Below are positions 1 to 7,958 of a stretch of DNA of 64,000 nt, piece by piece. Source of the stretch: JBBROS01 sp965213845 (GTDB taxonomy: Bacteria > Pseudomonadota > Alphaproteobacteria > Acetobacterales > Acetobacteraceae). The notes below the pieces were generated by a model that was not told the origin of the DNA, made no database searches, and worked only from the letters and a program-made list of their open reading frames with translations. The first letter of the stretch is position 1. Each line of letters opens with the position of its first letter. The stretch is taken from contig CBDCAI010000005.1 of the NCBI GenBank assembly GCA_965213845.1, positions 310,001 through 374,000 on the forward strand, written 5' to 3'. The translations under genes and the position numbers were made by a program.

Positions 1-2
1 CG

Positions 3-791
3 ACGGACACGTGGTGCCGGGCCCATGCGACGGCGGGCGCCGTGCTGCGGGCGGGCGGCCGGCGCTGGTTCTTCATCACGGCCGACTACGCGTTCGGCAA
101 GTCGATCGAGGCGGATGCGGCCGGGTTCATCGAGGCGGGGGGCGGGCGCATCGTCGGCGGCGCGCTGTATCCGTTCCCCGGCACGACGGACTTCTCCGCG
201 TATCTGCTGCAAGCCGCGTCCAGCGGGGCGGACGTGATCGCCTTCGCCAACACCGGGGCGGATCTCGCCAACTGCATCAAGCAGGCGCGGGAGTTCCAGC
301 TGCCGCGGGCGGGGCAGCGCCTGGCGGCGATGTCGGGCTACATTACCGACTTCCATGCGGTGGGCGTGGCGGACGCACAGGGCCTGCTGATGACGGAGAA
401 CTTCTACTGGGACCTGAACGACCGGACCCGCGCCTTCCTGGGCCGGGTGAAGGCGGAGGTGGCGGACAACTGGCCCAGCACCGCGCATGCCAGCGCCTAC
501 TCCGCCGTCATGCACTACCTGAAGGTGGCGCGCGCCATGGGTCCGGCGGCGGCCAAGACCTCGGGCGCGGCCACGCTCGCCGCCATGAAGGCCATGCCCA
601 CGGACGACGACTGCTTCGGACCCGGGTCGGTCCGCGCCGACGGACGCAAGATCCACCCGGCCTACCTGTTCCAGGTGAAGACGCCGGCGCAGAGCACGGG
701 GCCGTGGGACCTGTTCACCGTCGCCGAGACCATCCCGGCAGACCAGGCCTTCCGCCCGCTGTCGGACGGGAAGTGCCCCCTTGCCCGTTGA
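3..791 (+). CDS. LivK-type ABC substrate-binding protein, 3' part
   Basis: C-terminal 262 residues of a periplasmic binding protein of the branched-chain amino acid type (Peripla_BP_6). The frame is open from base 3, so the start and signal peptide lie upstream of the window. The lobe begins at a segment reading FFITADYAFGKSIEADA, the family's second-lobe strand/helix that follows the hinge, and continues with SGADVIAFANTGADLANCIKQ. The sequence ends ...GKCPLAR before a TGA. It would deliver amino acids or aromatic acids to a Liv-type permease. No transporter genes follow: the next gene is an unrelated copper regulator on the other strand, so its partners must lie upstream. Family assignment is firm; ligand unknown. 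Confidence 0.85.
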   Translation, partial: TDTWCRAHATAGAVLRAGGRRWFFITADYAFGKSIEADAAGFIEAGGGRIVGGALYPFPGTTDFSAYLLQAASSGADVIAFANTGADLANCIKQAREFQLPRAGQRLAAMSGYITDFHAVGVADAQGLLMTENFYWDLNDRTRAFLGRVKAEVADNWPSTAHASAYSAVMHYLKVARAMGPAAAKTSGAATLAAMKAMPTDDDCFGPGSVRADGRKIHPAYLFQVKTPAQSTGPWDLFTVAETIPADQAFRPLSDGKCPLAR

Positions 792-800
792 TCGTGTGCG

Positions 801-1262
801 CTAGCCCGGCGACCGGCCGGCGCCGAAGCGGCTGCCGGTCTTGCGGGGGATGCGGGGATGCGGCGGGTCCGTGGTCACGCCCGCGAGGTCCCGCAGGATC
901 GGGCAGTCCGGCCGGCCGTCGCCGCGGCAGGCCTGCGCCAGGCCGGCCAGCGCGTCCTTCATCGCCGTCAGCTCCGTGATCTTGGCCTCCAGCTCCGCCA
1001 CCTGCTGCAAGGCGATGCGCTTCACCTCCCGGCTCGGCCGCGACCGGTCCTGCCAAAGGCCCACCAGCAGCTTCACCCGGTCCATCGGGATGCCGAAGTC
1101 CCGGGCGCGGCGGATGAAGCGCAGCGTCTCCACCTCGGGCGCGCCATAGGTCCGGTATCCCGACGCGGTCCGCCCGGCAGCGGGGATAAGGCCGATGCTC
1201 TCGTAATAGCGCAGCATCTTGGCGCTGACGCCCGATGCCTCTGCCGCGTCGCCGATGTTCAT
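801..1262 (-). CDS. cueR: Cu(I)-responsive MerR-family regulator (CueR-like)
   Basis: A 153-residue MerR-family activator. The N-terminal winged helix starts MNIGDAAEASGVSAKMLRYY, which includes the family LRYYE signature, followed by the dimerisation helix (about residues 75-110). The metal loop shows two cysteines seven residues apart (CRGDGRPDC), the spacing typical of Cu(I)/Ag(I) CueR proteins. Family members bind between widely spaced -35 and -10 elements and untwist the DNA when copper binds. The gene is divergent from the copper ATPase, with such a promoter between them. The last 25 residues (proline/arginine-rich) exceed the usual CueR length. Copper specificity is inferred from cysteine spacing and context. 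Confidence 0.9.
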   Translation of the reverse strand: MNIGDAAEASGVSAKMLRYYESIGLIPAAGRTASGYRTYGAPEVETLRFIRRARDFGIPMDRVKLLVGLWQDRSRPSREVKRIALQQVAELEAKITELTAMKDALAGLAQACRGDGRPDCPILRDLAGVTTDPPHPRIPRKTGSRFGAGRSPG

Positions 1263-1323
1263 CCGGCCCTCCTGCCCTTCATAAGGGTTGCCAGGGCGGG
1301 ACGATCAACCGTCCGATGGCCCC

Positions 1324-1354
1324 TTGACCTTCCTACCATGGGAAGCCCCATCTT
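1324..1354 (+). promoter_or_regulatory. CueR-type promoter of the copA operon
   Basis: A -35 element TTGACC (1324-1329) and a weak -10 CATCTT (1349-1354) are separated by 19 bp, the over-long spacer typical of MerR/CueR-activated promoters. The spacer carries a dyad with arms CTTCC (1329-1333) and GGAAG (1341-1345). Transcription would start near 1361, which rules out the in-frame ATG at 1338 as copA start and favours 1395. Confidence 0.75.
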
Positions 1355-1394
1355 CCCGTCCAGGCCGCAAGCGGGGCCGCCGGGAAACCATGCC

Positions 1395-3767
1395 ATGGCC
1401 GATCACGATCACACGAAAGCGTTGGGCTGCTGCGGGGGCGGGGGCGCCGCGGCGCTTGTCGCACCCACGGTGAAGGACCCGGTCTGCGGCATGACCGTCG
1501 ACCCCAGCACCTCCAAGCACCGTGCGGAGCACCGGGGAACGACCTACCATTTCTGCTGCGGCGGCTGCCGGACGAAGTTCGAAGCCGATCCGGCCAGATA
1601 TCTCGCCCCGAAGCCGGCCCCGAGCGAACCGCCCAGCCCGGCGAAACCCGGTGCCATCTTCACGTGCCCCATGGACCTCCAGATCCGTCAGCAGGGCCCG
1701 GGAAGCTGCCCGATCTGCGGCATGGCGCTGGAGCCGCTCGAGATCACGGCCGAGGCGCCGCCCAACCCCGAGCTGACCGGCATGACCCGGCGGTTCCGCA
1801 TCGGCCTGGGGCTGACTCTGCCGGTCTTCATCCTGGAGATGGGCAGCCACATCCCGGCGCTCGGGCTGGACCGGCTGGTCCCGATGCCGATCTCGGCATG
1901 GATCCAGTTTGCGCTGTCGACCCCCGTCGTGCTGTGGGCGGGCTGGCCGTTCTTCCAGCGCGGCTGGGCCTCCGTGGTCCGCCGCAACCTCAACATGTTC
2001 ACCCTCGTCTCCCTGGGGACGGGGGCCGCATACCTCTACAGCCTGGTCGCCATCGCGGCGCCCGGCGTGTTCCCGGCCGGGTTCCGCGGCATGGGCGGCG
2101 CGGTGGCCGTCTACTTCGAGGCCGCCGCCGTCATCACGGTGCTGGTGCTGCTGGGCCAGGTGCTGGAGCTGCGCGCCCGCGAGCAGACGGGCGGCGCGAT
2201 CCGCGCGCTGCTGAACCTGGCGCCGAAGACGACACGGCGGCTCCGCGATCGCGGCGATGACGAGGAGATCCCGGTGGATCAGGTCGCCGTCGGCGACACC
2301 CTGCGGGTCCGGCCCGGCGACGGCGTGCCCGTGGACGGGATCGTCCTGAGCGGCAACAGCGCCGTCGACGAGTCCATGGTCACCGGAGAGTCCCTGCCGA
2401 CCACGAAATCGAGCGGCGACCGGCTGATCGGCGGCACGGTCAACGGCACCGGCGCGCTGGTGATGCGGGCGGAGAAGGTGGGCTCGGACACCATGCTGGC
2501 CCGCATCGTCGCCATGGTCGCGGACGCGCAGCGCAGCCGGGCACCGATCCAACGGCTGGCGGACAGGGTGGCGGGCTGGTTCGTGCCGGTGGTGCTGGGG
2601 GTCGCCGTCCTGGCCTTCGCCGCGTGGGCGGTCTGGGGGCCGGCCCCGGCCCTGTCCTACGCGCTGGTCGCAGCCGTGTCCGTGGTGATCATCGCCTGCC
2701 CGTGCGCCCTGGGCTTGGCCACGCCGATGTCGATCGGGGTGGGGGTCGGCAAGGGCGCCGGTGCGGGGGTCCTGATCAAGTCGGCCGAGGCGCTGGAGCG
2801 GATGGAGGCGGTCGACACGCTGGTCGTGGACAAGACCGGCACCCTGACCGAGGGCCGGCCCAAGGTGACCGAGGTCGTCCCGGGCCCTGGTCTGTCCGAG
2901 GCCGAGCTGCTGGGGATCGCGGCCGCGCTGGAGCGGTCGAGCGAGCATCCGCTGGCCGCCGCGATCCTGACGGCCGCCGAGGCCGCGGGCGCCGCGGTGC
3001 CGGACGCCACGGGGTTTGCGTCCGTCACCGGGAAGGGCGTCACCGGACAGGTCGGCGGCCGTTCCGTGGCCCTGGGCAACGCGGCGTTGATGGCGGAGAG
3101 CGGTGTCGAGCTGGGAGCGCTGGCAGCGCAGGCCGACCGCATGCGGGCCGGCGGTGCGACCGCGTTGTTCCTGGGCATCGAGGGCCGGCCTGGCGGCGTC
3201 ATCGCCGCCGCCGACCCGGTCAAGGCGACGACGCAGGCGGCGATCGACGCCCTGAAGGCGGCCGGCATCCACATCGTCGTGCTGACCGGGGACCACCGGA
3301 CGACGGCGGAGGCGGTGGCACGCCGGCTCGGCATCGCGGACGTGCACGCCGAGGCGAGGCCGGACGACAAGCAGCGGATCGTCCGGGCGCTGAAAAAGGC
3401 GGGCCGGGTCGTCGCCATGGCCGGGGATGGCGTGAACGACGCCCCGGCCCTGGCGGAAGCCGATGTCGGCATCGCCATGGGAACCGGGACGGACGTCGCG
3501 ATCCAGAGCGCCGGGATCACGCTGGTCCGCGGCGACCTCGCGGGGATCGTCCGTGCGCGCAACCTCAGCCGGCTGACCATGCGCAACATCCGGCAGAACC
3601 TTGTCTTCGCCTTCGCCTACAACGTCATCGGCATCCCGGTCGCCGCGGGCGTGCTCTACCCGGTGTTCGGCGTCCTGCTCAGCCCGGTGGTCGCGGCGCT
3701 TGCGATGTCGCTGAGCTCGGTCTCGGTGATCGCGAACGCGCTGCGGCTGCGGTCGGCGAGGCTGTGA
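1395..3767 (+). CDS. copA: Copper-exporting P1B-type ATPase with YHS and metal-binding N-terminus
   Basis: A 790-residue heavy-metal P-type ATPase that exports Cu(I) from the cytoplasm. The N-terminus is His/Cys-rich (DHDHTKALGCCGGGG), then a YHS domain (DPVCGMTVD ... FCCGGCRTKF) and a heavy-metal-binding domain (FTCPMD ... GSCPICGMALEP). Catalytic marks: TGES near residue 330, the CPC ion-binding motif (ACPCALG) near 434, the phosphorylated Asp in DKTGT at 479, the SEHP motif near 518 and GDGVND near 676. The last helices carry YN and MSLSS, typical of Cu(I) pumps. The upstream ATG at 1338 lies inside the promoter. It is co-transcribed with the DUF305 gene 37 bp downstream and is under CueR control. 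Confidence 0.93.
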   Translation: MADHDHTKALGCCGGGGAAALVAPTVKDPVCGMTVDPSTSKHRAEHRGTTYHFCCGGCRTKFEADPARYLAPKPAPSEPPSPAKPGAIFTCPMDLQIRQQGPGSCPICGMALEPLEITAEAPPNPELTGMTRRFRIGLGLTLPVFILEMGSHIPALGLDRLVPMPISAWIQFALSTPVVLWAGWPFFQRGWASVVRRNLNMFTLVSLGTGAAYLYSLVAIAAPGVFPAGFRGMGGAVAVYFEAAAVITVLVLLGQVLELRAREQTGGAIRALLNLAPKTTRRLRDRGDDEEIPVDQVAVGDTLRVRPGDGVPVDGIVLSGNSAVDESMVTGESLPTTKSSGDRLIGGTVNGTGALVMRAEKVGSDTMLARIVAMVADAQRSRAPIQRLADRVAGWFVPVVLGVAVLAFAAWAVWGPAPALSYALVAAVSVVIIACPCALGLATPMSIGVGVGKGAGAGVLIKSAEALERMEAVDTLVVDKTGTLTEGRPKVTEVVPGPGLSEAELLGIAAALERSSEHPLAAAILTAAEAAGAAVPDATGFASVTGKGVTGQVGGRSVALGNAALMAESGVELGALAAQADRMRAGGATALFLGIEGRPGGVIAAADPVKATTQAAIDALKAAGIHIVVLTGDHRTTAEAVARRLGIADVHAEARPDDKQRIVRALKKAGRVVAMAGDGVNDAPALAEADVGIAMGTGTDVAIQSAGITLVRGDLAGIVRARNLSRLTMRNIRQNLVFAFAYNVIGIPVAAGVLYPVFGVLLSPVVAALAMSLSSVSVIANALRLRSARL

Positions 3768-3804
3768 CGCCGATGCCCGTTTCATCCACAACCAGGAGTG
3801 CACC

Positions 3805-4221
3805 ATGACGACGTTCCGCAACGCTGCAGCGGTTCTGGCTGCTTTCGCGATGGCGGCGCCCATCCCGGTCCAGGCCCAATCGCCGGGATCGACGCCAGGA
3901 ATGACGATGCCAGGATTGACGATGCCAGGGATGGTCATGCCTGCGAAGCCGGGGGCCGTGCCGGCCGAGGGGTCGATGATGACGGCGATGGACAGGATGT
4001 CCAGGGACATGGCGGCCGTGCCGATGACCGGGGATGCCGACCGTGACTTCGTCGGCATGATGCTGCCGCACCACCAGGGCGCCGTCGACATGGCGCACTA
4101 CGAGCTGGCCCACGGCAAGGACCCGGCGATGCTGAAGCTGGCCCGCGCCATCGTCGCGGCCCAGGACAAGGAGATTGCCATGATGAAGGCATGGCAGGCG
4201 AAGCACCCGCAACCGCGCTGA
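3805..4221 (+). CDS. DUF305 copper-associated periplasmic protein, Met-rich
   Basis: A 138-residue exported protein. Residues 1-24 form a Sec signal peptide ending AQA. The mature part opens with a methionine-rich run (PGMTMPGLTMPGMVMP), like the Met motifs of periplasmic Cu(I) binders. It is followed by a short DUF305 domain with the signature MLPHHQGAVDMA and a second Met/His stretch. An ATG with upstream AGGAGTG fixes the start. DUF305 proteins often sit beside copper exporters; the exact role is unknown, and Cu binding in the periplasm is an inference from residues and position. It lies 37 bp after copA, so the same CueR-driven transcript is expected. Confidence 0.85.
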   Translation: MTTFRNAAAVLAAFAMAAPIPVQAQSPGSTPGMTMPGLTMPGMVMPAKPGAVPAEGSMMTAMDRMSRDMAAVPMTGDADRDFVGMMLPHHQGAVDMAHYELAHGKDPAMLKLARAIVAAQDKEIAMMKAWQAKHPQPR

Positions 4222-4228
4222 CGGAACA

Positions 4229-4270
4229 ATGTCGCCGCCCGGGCCTTCGACGCTGCTTCACCGGCGACAT
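4229..4270. terminator. Hairpin between convergent copA-DUF305 and lysR
   Basis: Perfect 9-bp arms ATGTCGCCG (4229-4237) and CGGCGACAT (4262-4270) lie between the convergent DUF305 and LysR genes. There is no clear T-run, and a second alternative pairing (CCTTCGAC / GTCGAAGG) overlaps. Position suggests a shared terminator. Confidence 0.45.
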
Positions 4271-4283
4271 GGTCGAAGGCGGG

Positions 4284-5174
4284 TCAGGGCGCGATGCCGC
4301 AGAGGTCGAGGAAGTTCAGGACGGGTTTCGTGGCGGCATGGCGCGGCCAGGCGAGGATGGTGTCGATGCGGGTCTCGCAATCGGCGATGGGCCGGGCGAC
4401 GGTGTTCGCCGGGCAGATGCGGCCGATGCTCTCGGGGAAGACGGTACCGCCCAGGCCGGCTGCGACCAGGCCCAGGATCCCGGTGGTGCTGGAGGCCTCG
4501 AAGGCCACGTCCATCGGAAGCGCGCGGTCGGCGAAGACGGTTTGGAGCATCTGCCGATACAGGTCCCACTCGGCCATGGTGCCCATGATGAGCGGCAGCC
4601 GGGACAAGGTTTCCAGCGTGAGGGCCGGGTTGGCCGCTTCGGGGTGGGCGCCGGGCAGCACGGCAACCAGGCGTTCGGAGGCGATCGGCGCGGTCGCCAT
4701 GTCGGCGTTGTGGAACGGGCCGATCATGAAGCCGAGGTCGAGGCGGCGCCGCGCAAGCTCGATCTTTTGCGCCTGGGTCCGGTGATACAGAAGCTCGACG
4801 CTGACGTCGGGGTAGACGGCGCGGAACGCCCTGACCCGCTCGGGCATCGCTGCGATCGCGGCAAACGTCATGTAGCCGATGCGCAGCCGCCCGCTGGCGC
4901 CGCTTGCCGTGCGGCGCGCCAGGGACACCGCATCGCGCAGGCTTTCCATCAGCTGCGCATTGCTTTCGTAGAACGCCTGCCCGGCCTGGGTCAGGCTGAC
5001 CTCACGGGTGGTGCGGTGGAACAGGGTGGCGCCGACGCGGCTCTCGAGATCCTTGATCCGGCGGGAGAGTGCCGACTGATCGAGGTTCAGCTGAACCGCC
5101 GCGCGGCGGAAGCTGAGGTTCTCGGCGACCATGAGAAACGACTCGATTGCATCCAGATCGGGCAGACGGTCCAT
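4284..5174 (-). CDS. LysR-family transcriptional regulator
   Basis: A LysR-type regulator of 296 residues. An N-terminal winged helix-turn-helix (about residues 5-64, including FRRAAVQLNLDQSALSRRI and TRREVSLTQAG) is followed by a two-lobed effector-binding domain (from about 90, GRLRIGYMTFAAIAAMPERV). The frame is open a further 29 codons upstream, but the ATG at 5174 gives the usual family length and N-terminus. It is divergent from the cysteine hydrolase/ABC operon at 5291, the usual layout for a LysR protein that activates its neighbour in response to a pathway compound. The effector cannot be read from the sequence. Confidence 0.88.
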   Translation of the reverse strand: MDRLPDLDAIESFLMVAENLSFRRAAVQLNLDQSALSRRIKDLESRVGATLFHRTTREVSLTQAGQAFYESNAQLMESLRDAVSLARRTASGASGRLRIGYMTFAAIAAMPERVRAFRAVYPDVSVELLYHRTQAQKIELARRRLDLGFMIGPFHNADMATAPIASERLVAVLPGAHPEAANPALTLETLSRLPLIMGTMAEWDLYRQMLQTVFADRALPMDVAFEASSTTGILGLVAAGLGGTVFPESIGRICPANTVARPIADCETRIDTILAWPRHAATKPVLNFLDLCGIAP

Positions 5175-5201
5175 GCGGCCAGCCTCATTGATGCAACGGC
5201 A

Positions 5202-5215
5202 GCCATAATCATGGC
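5202..5215. promoter_or_regulatory. Candidate LysR operator
   Basis: An inverted repeat GCCAT-AATC-ATGGC lies in the 116-bp divergent region between lysR and the hydrolase operon, with a perfect palindrome CTTGCAAG nearby (5231-5238). Position and symmetry fit a LysR binding site, but no consensus is available to test it. Confidence 0.35.
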
Positions 5216-5290
5216 CGAATGACCAATTCCCTTGCAAGCACGATGCCTGCTTGGTGTGCACAGCGCGCCAACGGGGTGCGGCATGGCAGG

Positions 5291-6001
5291 ATGGACGACA
5301 TGGACAACGCGAGCCTGGACAGCGTTCTACAGCAGGCCTTCGACGAGAGCACCCGCATCTACAAGGAGCGTGGCTTCCAGCGCCGGATCGGCTTCGGGCG
5401 CCGCCCGGCGCTGATCAGCGTCGATCTGGCCAATGCTTGGACCCGGCCGGGGAACCCCTTCACCTGCGACGGGATGGAGGAGCGGATCATCCCGGGAATG
5501 CAGCGCCTGCTGCAGGCGTGCCGGGCGAACGGGCACGTGGTGGTGCACATCACGACAGCCTACCAGAACACGAACCGCCAGGATCCCGCCACGGACATGG
5601 GGCTGTGGCACTGCAAGATCCCGGTCGAGGCGGTGGACCTGTCGCAGCCGGAGCTGTGGGCGATCGACAGCCGGATCGCGCCCGTCGAGGGCGAGTACGT
5701 GCTGATGAAGAAGCGGGCGAGCGGGTTCAGCGGCACGCCGCTGGCAGGCTACCTGCGAGCGGCCGGGGTCGACACGATCCTGGTGACGGGGGTGACGGCG
5801 ACCGCCTGCGTGCGCACCACGATCTGCGACGGGCTGGCGGAAGGGTTCCGGACGATCGCCGTGCGCGAGTGCATCGGGGATCGGGTCCCGGGTGCCGTCG
5901 CATGGAACCTGTTCGACATCGACGCCAAGTTCGCGGACGTGGAGTCCGTCGACACCTGCGTCGACTACCTTGGAAGCGTCAACAGCCGCGCCGCGGCCTG
6001 A
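5291..6001 (+). CDS. Isochorismatase-fold cysteine hydrolase, N-carbamoylsarcosine amidase type
   Basis: A roughly 236-residue hydrolase of the isochorismatase-like superfamily. The catalytic triad is visible: Asp in LISVDLANAWT, Lys in YVLMKKRASGF, and the nucleophilic Cys in VTGVTATACVRTT, with the preceding strand that forms the cis-peptide. Family members with this triad cleave C-N bonds in N-carbamoylsarcosine, ureidoacrylate or nicotinamide. The first gene of an operon with a polyamine-type importer and a sarcosine-oxidase-like enzyme, it best fits N-carbamoyl-N-methyl amino acid hydrolysis (inference). An ATG at 5300 has a better-placed AGGA than the one at 5291, so the protein may be three residues shorter. 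Confidence 0.82.
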   Translation: MDDMDNASLDSVLQQAFDESTRIYKERGFQRRIGFGRRPALISVDLANAWTRPGNPFTCDGMEERIIPGMQRLLQACRANGHVVVHITTAYQNTNRQDPATDMGLWHCKIPVEAVDLSQPELWAIDSRIAPVEGEYVLMKKRASGFSGTPLAGYLRAAGVDTILVTGVTATACVRTTICDGLAEGFRTIAVRECIGDRVPGAVAWNLFDIDAKFADVESVDTCVDYLGSVNSRAAA

Positions 6002-6015
6002 GGAAGGGATTGCGC

Positions 6016-7092
6016 ATGTCGATCTCACTCACGCGCCGGGGCGCGAGCTCACCCACGCGCCGGGGCGCGACCTCGCTCACGCGCCGGGGCGCGCTTGCCG
6101 GGTCTGTGGCAACCCTCCTTGCGGCCCGCACGGCCCGGGCCGCGGGGACCCTGGTCGTCGCGAACTGGGGCGGCGACTGGAACGACCGCACGGTGAAGTT
6201 CGTGGAGGCGCCGCTGGTCGAGGCCAAGGGCTACAGGATCGAGCGGATGCTGACGCTGGAGCCGGAGCGCAAGACGAAGCTGGTGGCGGAATCGCGGTTC
6301 CATCGGGGCACGATCGACGTGGCACACCTGAACGACGCCGACGCCTTCGAGATGGAGCACCAGGGGGTGCTGGCGACGCTGGACGCCGGGCGCATGCCGA
6401 ACTACGCGGACACGGTCCCTGCGTTGCGGCAGCCGTTCTTCGTGCCGTGGCTGTATAGCGGCGTCGTCCTGGCATACAACACGAGAACGGTGAAAGACCC
6501 GCCCAAGAGCTTCGCCGAGCTGTGGGACAAGAAATGGACGGGGCGGCTCGGCCTCACGAACCAGCTTTACTTCATGTACGTGATGATGGCGGGCCTGGTC
6601 GAGGACGGGAGCATGACCAGCCCGAAGGCGAAGGAGAGGCTGGCCGCGCTGAAGGCCCTGACCGACCCGCGCATCTACACCACGCACCAGACGCTGCAGG
6701 CCGGGCTGGCCAACGGCGAGGTGGACCTGACGGTCGAGTACAAGGCCCGTGCGGCGCAGTGGGCGCATGACGGGATGCCGCTGGCCGTGACGGTTCCGCG
6801 GGAGGGGGCGATCGCCATCACGTTCGGGGCGGCGCTGCCGAAGCTGGCCCCGGACCCGGCCGGCGCCTACCTTTACCTGAACGCGCTGCTCGACCCCGCC
6901 GCCATGGGGCAGCTTTCGGCCGCCAGCTACTATGCGCCGGCCAACACCAAGGCGGTGCTGAGCCCGGACCTGCGGGCGGCGGTGGATTTCTCCGAGGCGG
7001 AGCGGAAGGCGCTGCGCTTCCCGGACCGCGACCACGTGGCGAAGAACACGAGCGACTGGCTGGAGTGGTGGACCAAGACGATGGCTGTCTGA
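6016..7092 (+). CDS. Spermidine/putrescine-type ABC substrate-binding protein with triplicated Tat motif
   Basis: A 358-residue periplasmic binding protein of the PotD/SBP_bac_8 type. After the signal, the fold begins GTLVVANWGGDWNDRTVKF and shows the hinge region AYNTRTVKDPPKSFAELWD, typical of this class. The start ATG has AGGAAGG upstream. The export signal is odd: three successive copies of TRRGA (encoded by a 24-bp tandem repeat) precede the hydrophobic stretch LAGSVATLLAARTARA, so there are three Arg-Arg pairs where a Tat signal needs one. It is 14 bp after the hydrolase and overlaps the first permease by TGATG. The substrate is likely a small cationic or N-methyl amino compound (inference). 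Confidence 0.87.
   Translation: MSISLTRRGASSPTRRGATSLTRRGALAGSVATLLAARTARAAGTLVVANWGGDWNDRTVKFVEAPLVEAKGYRIERMLTLEPERKTKLVAESRFHRGTIDVAHLNDADAFEMEHQGVLATLDAGRMPNYADTVPALRQPFFVPWLYSGVVLAYNTRTVKDPPKSFAELWDKKWTGRLGLTNQLYFMYVMMAGLVEDGSMTSPKAKERLAALKALTDPRIYTTHQTLQAGLANGEVDLTVEYKARAAQWAHDGMPLAVTVPREGAIAITFGAALPKLAPDPAGAYLYLNALLDPAAMGQLSAASYYAPANTKAVLSPDLRAAVDFSEAERKALRFPDRDHVAKNTSDWLEWWTKTMAV
6031..6093 (+). repeat. 24-bp tandem repeat, three copies, in signal-peptide codons
   Basis: The core ACGCGCCGGGGCGCG occurs at 6031-6045, 6055-6069 and 6079-6093, exactly 24 bp apart, with near-identical flanks. Because the period is a multiple of three, it adds eight residues per copy in frame (TRRGAxSx). 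Each core can also fold (CGCGCC / GGCGCG), which may favour slippage and could affect translation of the transporter genes. Confidence 0.9.
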
Positions 7093-7958
7093 TGCCGCGG
7101 ATTGGGCGAGCGCCGTTGCTGACGGCGCCCTTCTTGGCAGCGCCGGGGGCGCTGTTCGTGACGGCGTTCCTGCTGCTGCCGCTCTGCATGATGCTGCGCT
7201 ACAGCCTCAACCGGTTCGTGCCGGGCGAACTGATGGAGGAAGCGTTCACCGCGGCGAATTATGGGCGCTTCCTGTCCGACCCCTACTACCAAGGGGTGCT
7301 GTGGACGACGCTCTGGATCTCGGCGTTGTCGACGGCGATCTGCGTGGTGACCGGGTTCCCGGTGGCGTTCTACCTGGCGCGGACGGCGAGCGCGCGCATG
7401 AAGCCGCTGCTGATGATGGCGGTGGTGCTGCCGCTGCTGATGGGCAACGCGGTGCGGACGGCGGCCTGGATGGTCGTGCTGGGGCGGGGCGGGCTGGTGC
7501 CGGCTCTCGTGGCCGGGCTCGGCCTGGGTGGGGTGGAGCTGATGTACACGCCGACCGCGGTCGTGATCGGCCTGGTCTCGGTGCTGCTGCCGTTCATGAT
7601 CATCACGGTGCAAAGCGTGCTGGAGGGGGCGGACCGGAGCGTGGAGGAGGCGGCGGCGAACCTGGGGGCGCCGCCCGGGCGTGTGATGCGGCGGGTGGTG
7701 GTGCCGCTCGCGATGCCGGGGATCCTGGCGGGCACGGTGCTGTGCTTCGTGCTGTCGATGAACGCGTATGCGACGCCGGTGCTGATCGGCGGGCCGAAGA
7801 TGCACATGATGGCGCCCGCGGTCTACGACCAGATCGCGAAGGCGATGAACTGGCCGTTCGGGGCGGCGCTGGCTTTCGTGCTGATGGCGGTCACGCTCGT
7901 GCTGACGGTCGGGTCCAACCTGGTGATCCACAGGCGATTCCGGGGTTGGGCCGCATGA
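7092..7958 (+). CDS. ABC transporter permease (PotB-like)
   Basis: A 288-residue inner-membrane permease with about six membrane segments (for example APFLAAPGALFVTAFLLLPL near the N-terminus). The EAA loop that docks the ATPase is seen as VEEAAANLGAPPGRVMRRVV. The start overlaps the binding-protein stop (TGATG at 7090), giving a 288-residue product rather than the longer open frame. It overlaps the second permease by ATGA. Together they form the channel of the spermidine-type importer. Family and role are secure; substrate is inferred only from operon context. Confidence 0.9.
   Translation: MPRIGRAPLLTAPFLAAPGALFVTAFLLLPLCMMLRYSLNRFVPGELMEEAFTAANYGRFLSDPYYQGVLWTTLWISALSTAICVVTGFPVAFYLARTASARMKPLLMMAVVLPLLMGNAVRTAAWMVVLGRGGLVPALVAGLGLGGVELMYTPTAVVIGLVSVLLPFMIITVQSVLEGADRSVEEAAANLGAPPGRVMRRVVVPLAMPGILAGTVLCFVLSMNAYATPVLIGGPKMHMMAPAVYDQIAKAMNWPFGAALAFVLMAVTLVLTVGSNLVIHRRFRGWAA

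Noticed and set aside
1305..4091. 928-codon open frame on the minus strand opposite copA
   Set aside because: Arg/His/Gly-rich shadow of the copper ATPase; no family resemblance, and the plus-strand gene has every catalytic motif.
4191..5222. 343-codon plus-strand frame opposite lysR
   Set aside because: Composition (Gly/Arg/His) typical of antisense frames in GC-rich DNA; LysR on the other strand is unambiguous.
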